Source: Chromera velia
Taxonomy: Eukaryota; Sar; Chromeraceae
NCBI GenBank assembly: GCA_018398765.1
Contig: JAHBMJ010000249.1
Coordinates: 1-52,640, forward strand
Reading direction: 5' to 3'
Length of the DNA stretch: 52,640 bases
Each line of letters opens with the position of its first letter. The stretch's first letter is position 1. The notes under the pieces were generated by a model. It saw only the letters and a list, made by a program, of their open reading frames with translations. It searched no databases and was not told the origin of the DNA. This document shows, in pieces, positions 1 through 12,414 of the stretch. Both the position numbers and the translations under genes were made by a program.

Positions 1-1247
1 GGTCGAACGATGAAAACAGAAATACATCGACAGCGCGACGCATTCAAAGAAGCCATGCACAGAACCTTGACCATCACAGCAGCAGAGAAACCTTTCACAA
101 AAACCTTACAAAGGAAATAACACAGCAAATCGCTGAATGGACCGAACTGACGGAGTGGACGCATCAAGATTGTATTTATATACACATGAGTGTGGGTGCA
201 TGTCTCTGAAATGTCGCGTATCCTTGTATGTAGGAAAAGAGAGTTCCACTATGTGAACACAAAGAAACAAATGCTGACCTCTTCACCCCAAAAATCAATC
301 AGCGAGACCAGAAAAATTATCTGCGGACAGGTGGAGGAGCAGATGCCGAGCTTATCCGATCAATCCCCTCTGGGTTGACACACAGAGAAAAGTATATTAT
401 CAAGGTCAGACAGTTCAAATGAAGCATGCATGCACGAGAAGAGACAATATGTCCACCCACTGACAATGGAGGCAAGCTTCACCCTGTGGACCCAGGGATC
501 TCCTGATTCGCCTCTTGGACTGGAGATCGAGGTGCGCTCTGCGAACTCGCTTTGTCTGTTCAGACGGGCGGCAAGGGACCGCCCGGTCACTACTGAAGCA
601 GCGTGGTGTCCGTACATGACCTTTCGATCGATGTGACGGCTGGTCCACGTACACGTAATCCCTGCGGTGGTGGAAGGAGAAACAGCAGAATCGTTCCACT
701 TTTCTTGGACTGCAGATTGTCGTCGAACATGACGGTCGTCACTCATGTATAGCGTCGAAAGACAGTTGCATCGATGCCATCGAAAAGGTCCGAGGGATTC
801 AAGCTTATAAGATGTGCTGTCACCCCTATAGCTGCATGGACTGGGACGCAGTGCTCCCCACGCGGCCGGGCGCCGCCGCGCGCGAGGGTGCATGGCGAAA
901 TGCGCCGGCCGAAGAATCGATCGAGCATCGATCGAGCATGATCGAGCCATGCGCATGCATGCATGCTCAGGGCATGCTCGTGAATGATTCTGGTATGATT
1001 CTGGTGATCGACGTCGATCAGACGGACATTCTCTCATGACCGTGCACAGAGAATCGGTTGCATTGGAACATCATGGACCGTGGTGGCGGTGAGTGCCAAC
1101 ACAGGAGATTCAACAAGACAAAGTGCACGTTCAACTCGCCTTTCTTGACCAGAAAAACGAGTTGGCCATCTTTGCATCTGTTTTTCTTGAGAGCCGTCTC
1201 TCTCGACTTCCTGTAAGCGGTGCTGTAAAGCTTCTCACTTCGCCGCT
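1..1247. other. Upstream region without a recognised gene
   Basis: I see no reading frame here with recognisable protein features; the ORFs overlap on both strands and are rich in rare residue runs, as expected of non-coding DNA. The stretch around 905-975 is built from repeated GATCGAGCAT and GCATGC palindromic words. The block at 860-890 is very GC-rich. The last few hundred bases presumably contain the promoter and 5' UTR of the hydrolase gene that starts at 1248, but no promoter motif can be named. Confidence 0.5.
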
Positions 1248-2254
1248 ATGGAAGCACAAGTACCAGCTCCCGCAAAGCGGCGCAACTTTTTGTTTCGATT
1301 CCTTCAGACTTTGGTGAAGATTCCACCTCGTCTTGTCTACTCTTTGGTTGTGGAAACGCTCCTCCCGCTGAAACATGACCCTGTACTGTTGCACGCGTTT
1401 ATCGGCGTCCTCGTGATTCTTCTCCATGCACACATGAAGAGAGTCAGGAAGTGCAAAAAGCCACGGAGAGCACTGTACCCCACAAACATCCATGCGAACT
1501 TCATGCTGAGCTCTACTGGCGACTTGTGGTTACGTAGGTGGGAATGGCTGGCGTCCCCGTCTCCCTCATCGGCTTCCCCGTCTCCATCCGTGCCGTCTCC
1601 ACAGTCCGGTCTTGGAAAGGGAAAAAAGAAGGAGAAGGACTTGGTCTTTTTGTTCCACGACTTTGGTGAGCACTCATTGAGACACGAGCACTGGATCAAG
1701 GAACTGTGTGGGAGGGGATACGACGTGTACGCCTTGGTCAGTTGAGTGAGCAGTACAAAATAATCAGACGATGCCCTCGTCAATACAAACAGTATCAATA
1801 CGTGATTCATGGCAAGTATGCTCTCTGCACTGGACCAAGAAAGTGTGAAGGTCGAATACGATGCGTAAATTTCGGGACAGCATAACAGCAGAGTAAGTCA
1901 GGTCTGCAACACACGCACAGACAGAACTAGAAAGGATCCCTCATTTATTTTTTATGGCCCGGTTACATGGGGAATTCGGACCTCCTGGCTTGGTCTCGCC
2001 TCGCTCACCCCCGTTGGCTACTGACTCTCACTCTCAGCTGCTTAGTCAAACAGCCCACCTAACAGAGCGTAGACCTTTTGGGGTCTTTCACGTTGTTGTT
2101 CTTCCGTTCTCCGTCTTCTCTCCTGCTGGACCCTTCCTTTCTGGCAATTGGATGACCCATTCACATTCGTGTCATTGCATTATTTCTAGTGTAAGCATGA
2201 CTCACAATGAATTGCCCTGCTTCTTTTGCGGCGTCTTGTTGCTCTCTCCGTCCG

Positions 2255-2316
<62 letters not shown>

Positions 2317-5300
2317 GTGAATGGCCTGAAAGAAAACCTCACGACGAAATGCCCAGAAGACTTCTCCAACGAGGAATTGCCTTGTTGTGATCTCACTCAC
2401 TCGTCTTTTCTTTTCTTTTCTTTTCTTTCTGCAGGACATGAGGGGCCACGGTTTGTCCGACAGTGAGGCGGGAGAAAGAGCTCTCTGGGGCTCTTGCGAG
2501 GCAGTTGTGGAGGACCTGGTGTTGCACGTACAAACGGGTAAGCGGGTGGGGCGGTAAGTGTATGAGACAAAAGGTTTCTGCTTTAATCCTGTGCGCTTGT
2601 CCGAAAGTATGTTCATTCCATTCTTCGTTTTGGATCGCGTGTTCCTTTTCGAATTCAGATTTGCTTCTTTTGTCATTTTTCTCTCGTCGATCACTTTTCT
2701 GGTTTGTTCCATTTGTCTGTTCTTGTTCTCTCTTGGTTGTCTCTGTGAACAGTACCGTCTTTTCTGATCCTCCCCTTTTTCTGTTCACCGCAGTCCTAGC
2801 TAGCCGTCTGCGGCAGGAAGACGCAAACGAGCTGGCACCAGCAGAACAGAAGGATGAGTTTGAGAACGCGGCTGGAGATGGCGATTGTCCTCTTTCTGTT
2901 TTCCTTCCAAGGTTCTTCTTCGTTTCCTTTGGGGTCTCTTCTGCGCTTTCTGTCCTCGTTGCCTCCCGTCTCCGGTCTCTAAAGGGACAAAAGGTCGCGC
3001 TTCCGTTCACAGATGCCGCCTCCACAGCGGTGCAGGGGAGTGCATTTCCCTCGGCATCCCTGACAGCTGTGCCCAGTGCGGTCGTGATGTTTGGACCGAG
3101 ATTTGTTGGTGGGCAGGCAGTGGAACTTCCCGCAACACCCATGGGAAGAGGGAAAAGCAAGGCGGGGGCACTGCTGTCGCTGGGCAACTCTGTGAAATCT
3201 CTGGGCGTCTCGCTTGTGGACTCGATCGGGAGTCTGGCGTCCCGCTTTCTTCCCGAATTCCCTGCTGGTCTGTCTGTCTGTCTGTCTACCTCTCTGTCTG
3301 TTTCTGTCCTCTTCCGGAGGAGCACTCAAAAACCAAATGATGGTGCCTGTTCTCTCTACATAGGTATAAGCTTGTTCAAAATGCAGTTCACTGTCTTTTT
3401 CTCTCTCTTGTCTTGAGTGGAAGCAGCGAGAAGTAGCAAGTGAATTGAGTGATCACGTGAAGTCCCGTCGGAAGTTTCTGTGAATCCTGTTCTCTCTCTG
3501 TTGCAATTGCCCGTCACAGAAAATCGATTAAAGTCTCCCGTGATTGCCTCTTGAATCCCAAACAGTCCCCTGGGTGTGTGTGAAAGAATTCAGGCGAGAT
3601 GTATTTTCGGGGTCCGCTGTTTCTATCAGCATGAGTCGCTCGGTGTTTCTCTCGAAATCTTCTCACACAGTCCAACGGTCTCAAATGAAAATGCGGAAGG
3701 CCTGGCTGGCCTTGCAGTCTTTCGTCTGGTCGGACAGTCAATGAATGGAGACAATCCTGGCTCGTGTGAGGAAGGACGTACATTTGGGGAGACGGCAAGG
3801 ACCTAGCATGCACGTTGGAACATAAAATTATGCATGTGCGTGCGCAGACTGGTCGTGAAACAGCTAGTCCCGATTCCTCTCTTTCTTTTAATTCCTCTGC
3901 AGGGCACTTGAAGACAAAGGACCGCAGCTTTCTGCTACAGGTTGGCAGCCGGCCTCTGTCCCTAGCGACTTGGGTCGTTTCTATTCTTCTCTCCGTCTTT
4001 CTCTGTCTCTCTCTGTCTTTGTGTGTATGAGTGTGTGTCTTCTCCTATTTGTGTTTTTTATCTCTTCTCTTTGTAGTTTGAAGGAAGTCTGTGCGTCTGT
4101 TGCAGAAGTACTTTGCTTCCGCAAAAGGACGATTTGAAAATTGGGCACGCATCGCAGAGGCTTTTCAACGAATTGTCTTTTCTTCCGTGTTTCTCTTACT
4201 ACACTAACCGACGTTTCTCTTCGTGTCTTACTTAGTAAATCAGTGAGTGCATTGGAGTCCCTCTGTTCGCACGATTTCGAGATTGATTTGTCTTCCCTCA
4301 CTCGTGTTCGATTATTGTATGCGCGTGGATTTCCTGTGGCCTGATTTCTCTCCCTGCCTCCCTCTCTCCCTCTTTGTCTCGGCAGGTGGAGGAGCAACTG
4401 CAGCGGGTCGGTCGGCAGTCTGAGCTTGTTTGTGATGTTTTCACGCTTCCAGACAAGTGAACAGAGAATGAGAGAGCCATGGAGAAAGCCAGAGAAAACA
4501 AAAATGAAAAGTCAGAAGGTGCGCACAGAAAACGGTGGGGGGATGCAGGAGAGAGAAGGGAACTGAGAGACTGATGGCAGTAAGGCAGCCTGAGAAGAGC
4601 GCAAGAACGAGATGGTCCGAAGTGCCTGAGGGAGCTCAAAAAAAGTCAGTCAGTGCAGTCAGATGACGGCGGGCACGCAACTAGGCTCTCTGAGTGTCTG
4701 GTTGCTAGCAAAGGTAGAGAAGATAGAGTGAGGGACCGGCTTTTCTGGAGAACCAAACGGTCGCCTCCCTCTTTGAAGCTTCAATCTCAAGCATCCTCAG
4801 TTGCTGTTGAGAAGGCCTTGCAAGGAATTGAGTCCGCCGATGGCTTTTGTGAAGTCTTTTTTGAAAACAGTAAACTCCCGAAGTCCTTGCTCATTGCTGG
4901 ATTTTGTTGTGTTCGATTGATTCGAGGTGGTGGATCTACTTAACAACTTTTCATGCGATGAACACTACAACGTGTGGAGAAGCGTTGTTCCTCCCTTTCT
5001 CCTTCCTGCATGCCACACGCTGGCTACATAATGGCAGGACCCGCTCGTGCTTCACGGAGCTGTTCCGCTTCGGTCGGTCGGCTTGTTCTGCATGTTCGTT
5101 CCCCTCTTTTCCTTTTTCTTTCTTCATCGTCTCACGCATGTCCCTCTAATATCCTTTTTTTCTTTTTGAGATGGCGCTCTCCCAAGTTTCCTCGCGCCGC
5201 CACTCTTCACCTCTGTGCTGTACGCTCTGCCCACACTTCTCTGCTTGCTTTTCCTCGCTCAAACAGCGAATGAATGCCGCCATTTCTTTGCTTTTCTGTC

Positions 5301-6450
5301 TGTCTGTCAACTTGGAGTTTTTGCTTTGACCCCGGGTGTGGAGCCTACTGCTGCTCTTGCGCTGCCCTCCGCTTACCAAAGCGGTAAGGCTTTGTTTGTC
5401 TCAAGGTCCTCTTCGCAGCGTGACTTGACTGGTTGGTTTGGACTGGAGAAGGCGTAATGCTGACAACAATGATGCTGCACTCATTTGAATCTTCCTTCAT
5501 GTGGAGCGCAGAAGCCTGGTGGAGCTACGGAGAGCGGCTGTGAGGGCTGTGAGGATCGCAAAGGTCAGTCTGTCTGCCTGCTTCCCTGTCTTCTGCCTGC
5601 GTATTATTCGCCCAACATGACTCCATCAAGCCCTCGTTGTTTGTTTGTCTATGTGATGCTTCAATGTGTGAAAGCTGACTGACACATTTGTCTCTGGTCC
5701 GTTCTGCGTGCATCATGCAGGACATGCCGCTGCCTCTCCTGGTTGTCCACGGAGAGAGAGATCGCATTGCGTCACTGCAGGGGTACGCAGCTGCATGGAG
5801 TGCTGAAAATGTGAAAGAAATATCTCTCGTGATTCGCAAGGAGACAAGAGGGAGAGGATGGCCTCTACAGAGAAGGCTGTGGATAGCTTTCTTTCTCTGT
5901 GGGAGGGAGGGAGAAAACATTTGTGTGATAGTTCATGAATAACTAGTTGGCTGGCTGAGCTTCGAGTCATTCCTTTTACTTGACAGAGTCGATTGGATGG
6001 AATAACAACGAAAAAAGAGTCCTTTCTTCCGGTCTTCAAGATGGATGCATGCATGGTTTGCCTCCCCGGTCTTTGATTTGCCTACGTGTCTTCTCTTCTC
6101 TTCTCTTCACTGTTCCCCCTCTCTCCCTTCGGTTCTTCCTGGAGTGATGCCTTAAGGAAGGCAGGTTCGACTCCGGCCCCCTGCAGGGGAGACTCTACCT
6201 GTCGGTGTCTAAAAGGAGTTTCGTGCGTTTGCGGCATGTGTCCGATCTTCTTGCCTAAGCACCTTCCTTCCGTCCTTCCTTCCTTTCTTTCTTTCCTTTT
6301 TGCTCAGTCGGATCAAGTGAGTGAGTGAGCGCGTCTATCTGTCTATCTGCCTGCAGGGCTGCTGCGTTCGCGGCTCAGTGGGGGGCAGCACTGCAGACGT
6401 TGTGGGTGATTCCCAACGAAAAGCACGGTCAGCTACCGAATCAAGTTTGA
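1248..6450 (+). CDS. Alpha/beta hydrolase, monoacylglycerol-lipase-like (multi-exon)
   Basis: Likely serine hydrolase of the Hydrolase_4 / monoglyceride lipase type. Proposed exons: 1248-1736, 2435-2537, 2794-3267, 3903-3940, 4106-4174, 4386-about 4427, about 5507-5563, 5721-5782 and 6357-6450. Phases agree at every join except the poorly defined one between 4427 and 5507, where another exon may be missing. Exon 1 encodes an N-terminal hydrophobic segment, then FLFHDFGEHS and RGYDVYAL. Exon 2 continues with DMRGHGLSDS, the family's typical strand-turn. Exon 3 has a strand followed by GVSSA, a possible nucleophile elbow with Ser about residue 246. The exon at 5721 gives LLVVHGERDR (acid Asp), and the last exon gives NEKHGQL (His). 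The start ATG 1248 lies just after a short pyrimidine-rich leader. The protein would be about 475 residues, longer than human MGLL (about 300), mainly through the N-terminal extension and exon 3. The substrate is unknown. Confidence 0.75.
2257..2314. repeat. (CT)15(GT)14 microsatellite in hydrolase intron 1
   Basis: An uninterrupted run of CT units changes directly into an uninterrupted run of GT units. It lies inside the intron 1737-2434, upstream of its polypyrimidine tract and CAG acceptor. Confidence 0.95.
3408..3472 (+). repeat. Dispersed intronic repeat R1, copy 1
   Basis: This intron segment matches 52289-52356 on the same strand, beginning with CTTGTCTTGAGTGGAAGCAGC and including AGTGATCACGTGA, with scattered mismatches and small indels. 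Both copies lie in introns in the sense orientation of their host genes (the hydrolase here, the MFS transporter there). It is therefore a dispersed repeat rather than coding sequence. Confidence 0.75.
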
Positions 6451-6763
6451 TAATCAACTGCGCAGAGATTCATCACGGATACTGAGGGAACCGCGTAAGC
6501 ATGTCCAACTATAGTTGACGGCGGCAAACGTGCATGTGCACTCAAGTAGACACGTGCCTCGTTGACCGATGTGTGCATACAATCCTGCTGCGGGACTGCT
6601 CTCTCTCTTTTTCGTTCATTCAGGTGCAGTTTCTCAGTCCACTAGAATGCCGTCTGTTCAGTCTTTCTTTCCTCTCGTCGCGGTGATCCATTTCTGCTGA
6701 GCCAATCACTCACCATAACTCTCTCTCATTGACGCAGACGGGATGTGCGCGTGTGCCTGTGGG

Positions 6764-6794
<31 letters not shown>

Positions 6795-6827
6795 GAGACT
6801 GACAGACAGAGAGACAGACAGACAGAG

Positions 6828-6860
<33 letters not shown>

Positions 6861-6861
6861 C

Positions 6862-6901
<40 letters not shown>

Positions 6902-6957
6902 CCACAGACAGACAGACACGACAGACAGACAGACACGACAGACAGACAGACAGATAG
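6764..6957. repeat. (CAGA)n tetranucleotide tract
   Basis: About 190 bases are almost entirely CAGA units, with a few GAGA, CACGA and TAGA interruptions. The interruptions themselves recur, for example three ACACGACAGACAG blocks near 6857-6945, which suggests larger-scale slippage or duplication within the array. Confidence 0.95.
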
Positions 6958-7039
6958 ACTGCCTTTTGTTCCTTGATCACTCCTTTACACAGTCAGTGCC
7001 TTCTCCTCCGTCAGGGACACCGCGCCCCCATCTTCGCAT

Positions 7040-7137
7040 CATTGAGTGAGGGCACACATGCATGAATGGATGGAGATGGATGGATGAACATTGAGTGAGG
7101 GCACACATGCATGAATGGATGGAGATGGATGCATGAA
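7040..7137. repeat. Tandem duplication, 49-bp period
   Basis: The sequence starting CATTGAGTGAGGGCACACAT at 7040 recurs at 7089. The two copies are identical for about 40 bases and diverge only at GGATGGATGAA versus GGATGCATGAA near the end. It looks like a recent two-copy tandem duplication in non-coding DNA. Confidence 0.9.
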
Positions 7138-7500
7138 TGCAGAGGTTCTTCAATCCGCCTGTTGGCGAGAGAGGGTCCGAGAACTCGACAGCTGGATGCA
7201 GAAAGTGAAAGATCGAGGAGATGCCATGTGAGCTTGCAAGAGGACCGGCTGATCGAAACCAAACCATACAGAAAGGACAGGCAAAGAGGTGCAAGGGGAT
7301 CTGAGAGGACATCTACAGTTGCGTCAGTTATGTTTATCCGCTTGGTTGTATTCGGAACCTGAAAGACATAGTTTTGCATCAGCTGTTGATTTGTCGAGCG
7401 GTTTTTTGAGGGACCGGGGCGACCCGATCTGATGAGATCTGATGGTGATCATTTTCTGGAAACAAGGGGGGGTTCGGAGGGGCGTTCGGCGATGAAGCAG

Positions 7501-9850
7501 GCGCATGTTGGACCCCGTCTCAGTGACTATTGGTGTTCCTGGTGCTAGAGGTTACGTACTAACCTAGGTTAGTAACGTAACCTAGATTTTTTTGAACCCG
7601 AGGGTAGGTTAGCGATAAAACCTAGGTTAAAACCTAACTAAACTAGTAATTGGAACCTCAACCCCAGGTTCAACCCCTCAGTTACCCCCGCAACTTCCAA
7701 ACTTATAACTTTGAAGACTTATATGTATTCAGTTTCATCTCAACTACCTTTTACTATAGTATATTTAGTATTGATTTAAATAACACATTGACATTTAATC
7801 TAGTATTTAATGTGATTTAAAATCTATAGATCGAGGAGTACGCTCATCCAGGAGTCATCCTCCTAGACGCCGACTAAACCGTAACGAAAGGCATAGGATA
7901 GGATAAAGTAGGATAGGAATCGATAGGATTTTATGTTCCGGGAATCCCCATGGTCTACTGCCAGATATTGGTTTGCATGCATCATGCAATGAAAAAAGGG
8001 GAGAGATCGATAGATCAGTCTAATTAGAGATCAGTGTGATCAGGTAAAGATTGGTACGACGGTACCACTGGCACAGACTAGGGCAAAGAGTCAAACATTT
8101 ACTAAAACACTTATAATATACAAAGCATACGTAGAAGTAACTTAAGGTAACGCTATAGGTACCCCTGCTAAGAACTTATACTAGAGAGATATGTCCCCCA
8201 TGGACTTCAACCTGAGGACTAGTAGAAGGATCAAATCGCATAGATGTGTTTAATATATTAATATGAATGTACTATGTACACCAATCCTGTAGGGTTACAC
8301 AATCACTTTTTTTAAAATGTTTTGTTACACATTGTTTTATAACTTTTCTTACATATTTTAACAGAATTGTGATGAATGAATTAGTACACACTCTAGTGTG
8401 CATTAATTCAAACTATCACTTTTAGGAATACATTATTACAAGAAGAAAATCGGAGGAGACGGCGAAAATCTGGGGGCATGACTCGATGAGGGTTTTCTAC
8501 CTAGATCAGGACGGCAAATCATAAGTATGCACATGCCATGGAGCACTTCAGGAGGGCTGTGATGGCGTGAGTTTCTCAGTATAGAAACACCGGTCGGGGA
8601 AAAGCAAAGAGAATAAAGAAAAAGAGAAAAAGAGAGAGATGAGATAGAAGAAGGTGGGTAGCTTAGCTCCCCCTGGCCATCTTTTAATCCTACAGACCAG
8701 CGTTTAAAGCCGACCTTTTCTCATAGTTCAGGACAAGCCTCTTTTAAGCCGCTGGGGGTCATTTATCGTGTTTTTGCGTATGCTTTCTCTTTTGAGGGAG
8801 GGCTGCCGAGCTTATCTCTTGCCGAACGTTGGAAGCCTCGAAGGCTAGGCCACTAGTCTAGGCAGACAACGATGACGACGATCATGACGTATGATAATGA
8901 TGATTATTATTATATACTTTAGTATATATTAATTCTAGGTTGGCCTGCTTCGACATGCTTTTGTTCTCCTTTGTGATCATGAACGTTCTCCCATTCAAAA
9001 AGGAAAAAAAGTTTTATCTTCGTCTTCTTCTTCATCTTCAGGATAGTTTGAACTTGATGATACCGCTTTTGGAGCAATAGTGTCGTCAACAACGCGGCAG
9101 CGAGAATTTTTAAACACTGGAGGTAGGGGTAAAAGAGCAGATGCGGGAGCACGGGGGGTGGGAGAGACGGTATTAAAAAATTAGTGTAGAATTATTACAC
9201 ACTAATTGTTACACCCTTTTATGTGTAACAAAAGGGGGGTCAGGGGGACTCAGGGGTAATTGTTACATGTTTAACTTTGTGTAACACTAGAGGATTGGAG
9301 TAGTAGTACTATAGTTTCTACATCTAGTAGTTCCATATCGATTTCGTTTTTAATTGAGAGGCTAACTTTGAAGATATGATAGGATTCCTAGTATAGGATT
9401 CGTGTTTGGACGACTAGTTAGACGATATTAACCTCCTGGCTCTTAGTCAGGCTCCTGCACCTAATCATACTCACTGACCTATACTAGGACCTACAGTCAC
9501 TAACAATCAATCAATGCCGAGCGTTTGATAGTCTATAATCAACTATAGCTAATCAACGCCGATTCAACGGTCGTTTAATAGTCAAATCTAAAGTGAAATT
9601 CAGTAACAAGAAAACGGTCTTGTTTAACTCGCTTCTGGATCCGCTTTTTAGTTATATGAAGGAGAACATATTGTGCCTTCATTAACTAGTTCATTAAAAT
9701 TGAAGTTCATTCATTTTCATCCCCTGATCTTTAATATTAATTGGTCTAGTTCGACCAGACTGTCTGACGCTGTCAATTGACTCCATCAGTTCGAACGAGT
9801 TCGTCCTTATTCGATCCATCGATCGATCGATCGATCAATCCGAGTCCTTT
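7501..9850. other. AT-rich gene-free island
   Basis: The composition drops sharply in GC relative to both flanks and no coding ORF is visible. The left edge has a near-perfect palindrome at 7551-7581 with a perfect core ACTAACCTAGGTTAGT. A second imperfect palindrome spans 8369-8419 (GTGAT...ACACT-CTAG-AGTGT...ATCAC). Words such as TGTTACAC, TAACCTAGG and (GATC)n near 9820 recur. It may be a degraded non-autonomous transposon or a nest of such elements, but I could not define both ends or a target duplication. Confidence 0.45.
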
Positions 9851-12180
9851 TCCGGCAGTGTCAGTTGGACTATGATTTACAAACGGGGGTATGCGCACAT
9901 GTCCGCCTAGCTAGATGTCCGCCCCTCTTTCGAATTCATTTTCTATGCTGCGCTGCAACCCCAGTGTAGGCACACAAACGCCGCACACACGCGACGGGTC
10001 GGTCCCGCCTCTTTCTCTTCATCCATCCAAACCAAACCAAACCAAGCGTTTCATTCCTCTAGCTGCTTTCTCATTCTTACAATAGGCATACAAAGCCAGC
10101 CCTCCGCTTGGCTACATGGGCTGAAAAACAGCCGACCTTCTTACATGGAAAGAGCCCTCCCGCGCAGGGAGGCTTCTTCCCACTCTTTCCCTCTCCTTCT
10201 CGACCATTTCGGCTGTCAGCACTGTGACAGAAACGACCTTCCTTCCAACTGTGTCCCCCGGACCAAAGAACCATTCAAACTTGCTCCCCGCCTCTCAGAG
10301 ACCATACGATGAAATCACATCCATCGTGATTCTCCCCCTTCCCTCACATCCGAGGGCCTTTCCCTTCGATCTGTCTCGACCATCCGAAGAAAAAGACCAG
10401 ACGAAGCAAGTAAGGAAAGCCAACAGACAGAAAGAAAAGAATGAGAGAAACCCCCCCCCCAACCAGCCCTCGCTGCGTCTCCTGCAGTTCTTCGCACGCA
10501 CGGAGTAGCGAGGTTACATGCATTCATTGTTTGCTGGTTTGTTCGGAATTTCTGTCTGTCTGTCTGACCGTCTGTCTGTGTGCCTGCGAGCGTGATGTGC
10601 CCCCCTTCTGCTTTTTGTTCTCTCTCATTCACCATTCACGACCCCGAAACCCAGTGCCCATCACATTCCCTCGCTCTCTCCCCAACCAACCGAGAGAACA
10701 AAAGCAGAAGTATGAGCAGAGAAATGCCCAGACAGACAGAGAGAGAAAAAACGAGAGAGAAGACAACTCATGGCACTGCCAGTGAACGACAGCCTGCCCG
10801 CTTGTGCCACCGGCGGCTGCGAGGCACAAAGAGGCAAAGAAGAAAAGAGCAAGAAATAGATTGAAGAAAAAAAATGCCTTTCTTCACGCGTACATACAAC
10901 ACAAAGACGGAGCAGGAACTGAGAAGGAGGAAGGAAGCAAGCAAGCAGCCACACACAGTTTGAATTACACGACGCGCCGACAAACGGACACGTACAGAGT
11001 CGAGTGAAGACAGTCTTCAGATGAGAGAGAGAGAGAGAGGAATGAGGCAGCAGCGCAACTCAATCAATGAAGTCAGCTGGCAAGTTCCGGTGTGTTTTGT
11101 TTTTCTTCTGCCTCTTTTCACCCGACAGCCAAGCAGCCTTTCACGTTATGGAAACGCAACTGATGGGTCGGTAGACAGAGAGGGCAATCAAAAGGCACAA
11201 AGCTCTAATTCCATGCATACCACACGGAACTCTCCCTGCCAACACGCCCCTACATGGGCCTCCTGAATGAGTAACTGACTGACTGACCGACTCAGGAAGA
11301 CAAATCGAATTCCAGACAACAACCATGTTCTCTCTGTGCGTGTGTGTGTAAAAGTGTGTGTGTGTGTGTGTGTGTGTTCGATCGACCATGTGTCCAGAAT
11401 TAAGAGTCAGTCGAAGTCAGTCATGCAAGCAGGAAGGCGGTGGAACGAAAAAAGTTCCTTCTAGCGGGAGCTGCGTCGTCTGTTCTCTTCTCAAGTGGGG
11501 GCTAAGTCTCGCGTCTCTATCGTGAGACATGTGAATGGATCAAAACCCAGTAAATTGAGAAGGGCGGAGGAGAAAAGAGAAGGGATCAGATGAGCGGAAA
11601 ATGACTATCCCTCTCCTTTTAATACCTTTCCTTCGGCTCATACTGACTGAATTCTTTTTTTCTTGAATTCTCTTCAATGTTTTTGTTCCCCCAAACAGAC
11701 AGCGAGAGAGAACAACAAAAGGGATCAGGAAGGAAAGAGCTGAACAGCAGTTGCAAGGAAGGACCCCATTCTTCAGGCGAGGGGCCACCCCGAGGAACGG
11801 TCGAGACAACCCGCCCTCCCACTCCTCCGTTGAACGTGCATGTTGTTTTCTCTCCCTCTTCATCGAGGCACCTCTGGCAGCCTGCCTGCCTCTAGGGCTT
11901 CTTCACCTCGTTGTTTCTTACTGCAGTGCCACCACACCCCTCTCCTCCTTTTCCCGTTTGAGGAGGCTGTCGTCCCCCTACAGCCTCTTTCTTTCTCGCG
12001 ATCTCAGTCTCTTTCTTTGCTGTTTGGGAGGGAAGAGATGCAGAGGTCAAGGCAAACTGAAAACGACTTAGAGAATTCAAGGCGCGCAGTTTCCGTCAGG
12101 CAGGCAGGATGCGTTAAACAAAAGATCACAGGGACGAAGCTGCAAAGCTTCCACTGACAGGTGTACAGAGACGAAAAAAG

Positions 12181-12217
<37 letters not shown>

Positions 12218-12414
12218 GGAGAGAACGAGAGGTATGAGAACACAGAGAGGAGAAGAAAGCGAGACATCAACAGGTGCAGAAAGGAACCTCCCCACCACTC
12301 AGAAGAGGAGCAATGAGGAGAGAGAGAGGGAAGATGGAGAATGACCAGCCCGCTTCATCATTCACAAACGGATGAACGAACGAAGAGGTATGCACGCAAG
12401 GGCTTTCTTCTCTC
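9851..12414. other. Spacer downstream of the large AP2 gene, no gene seen
   Basis: I find no supported coding region. The sequence is polypurine and polypyrimidine with a GT run near 11354-11377 and (GA)15 at 12185-12214. It probably contains the 3' UTR of the minus-strand AP2 gene that ends at 12415; no poly(A) signal can be assigned. Confidence 0.5.
12185..12214. repeat. (GA)15 microsatellite
   Basis: A pure GA dinucleotide run, read as CT on the sense strand of the nearby minus-strand AP2 gene. It lies just beyond that gene's stop codon. Confidence 0.9.

Larger units (their letters stand above)
6451..7500. other. Intergenic region after the hydrolase gene
   Basis: No gene is recognised. 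The region holds the hydrolase 3' flank, a long CAGA tract (listed separately), a 49-bp tandem duplication (listed separately) and short overlapping ORFs that are translations of the repeats. Confidence 0.6.

Noticed and set aside
360-1037. Minus-strand ORF of 225 codons
   Set aside because: Its composition follows GC-rich palindromic words, no domain or splice structure fits, and a competing ORF of similar quality exists on the other strand.
6130-6200. tRNA-like T-arm (GGTTCGACTCC)
   Set aside because: The stem is imperfect (one mismatch in five), and no acceptor stem, D-arm or anticodon arm could be fitted upstream. It lies in a hydrolase intron and is probably chance.
6706-6980. ORFs encoding SVCLSVCLS-type repeats (also near 51900-52575)
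   Set aside because: They are translations of the CAGA/CTGT microsatellites on either strand, with no start context or non-repeat domain.
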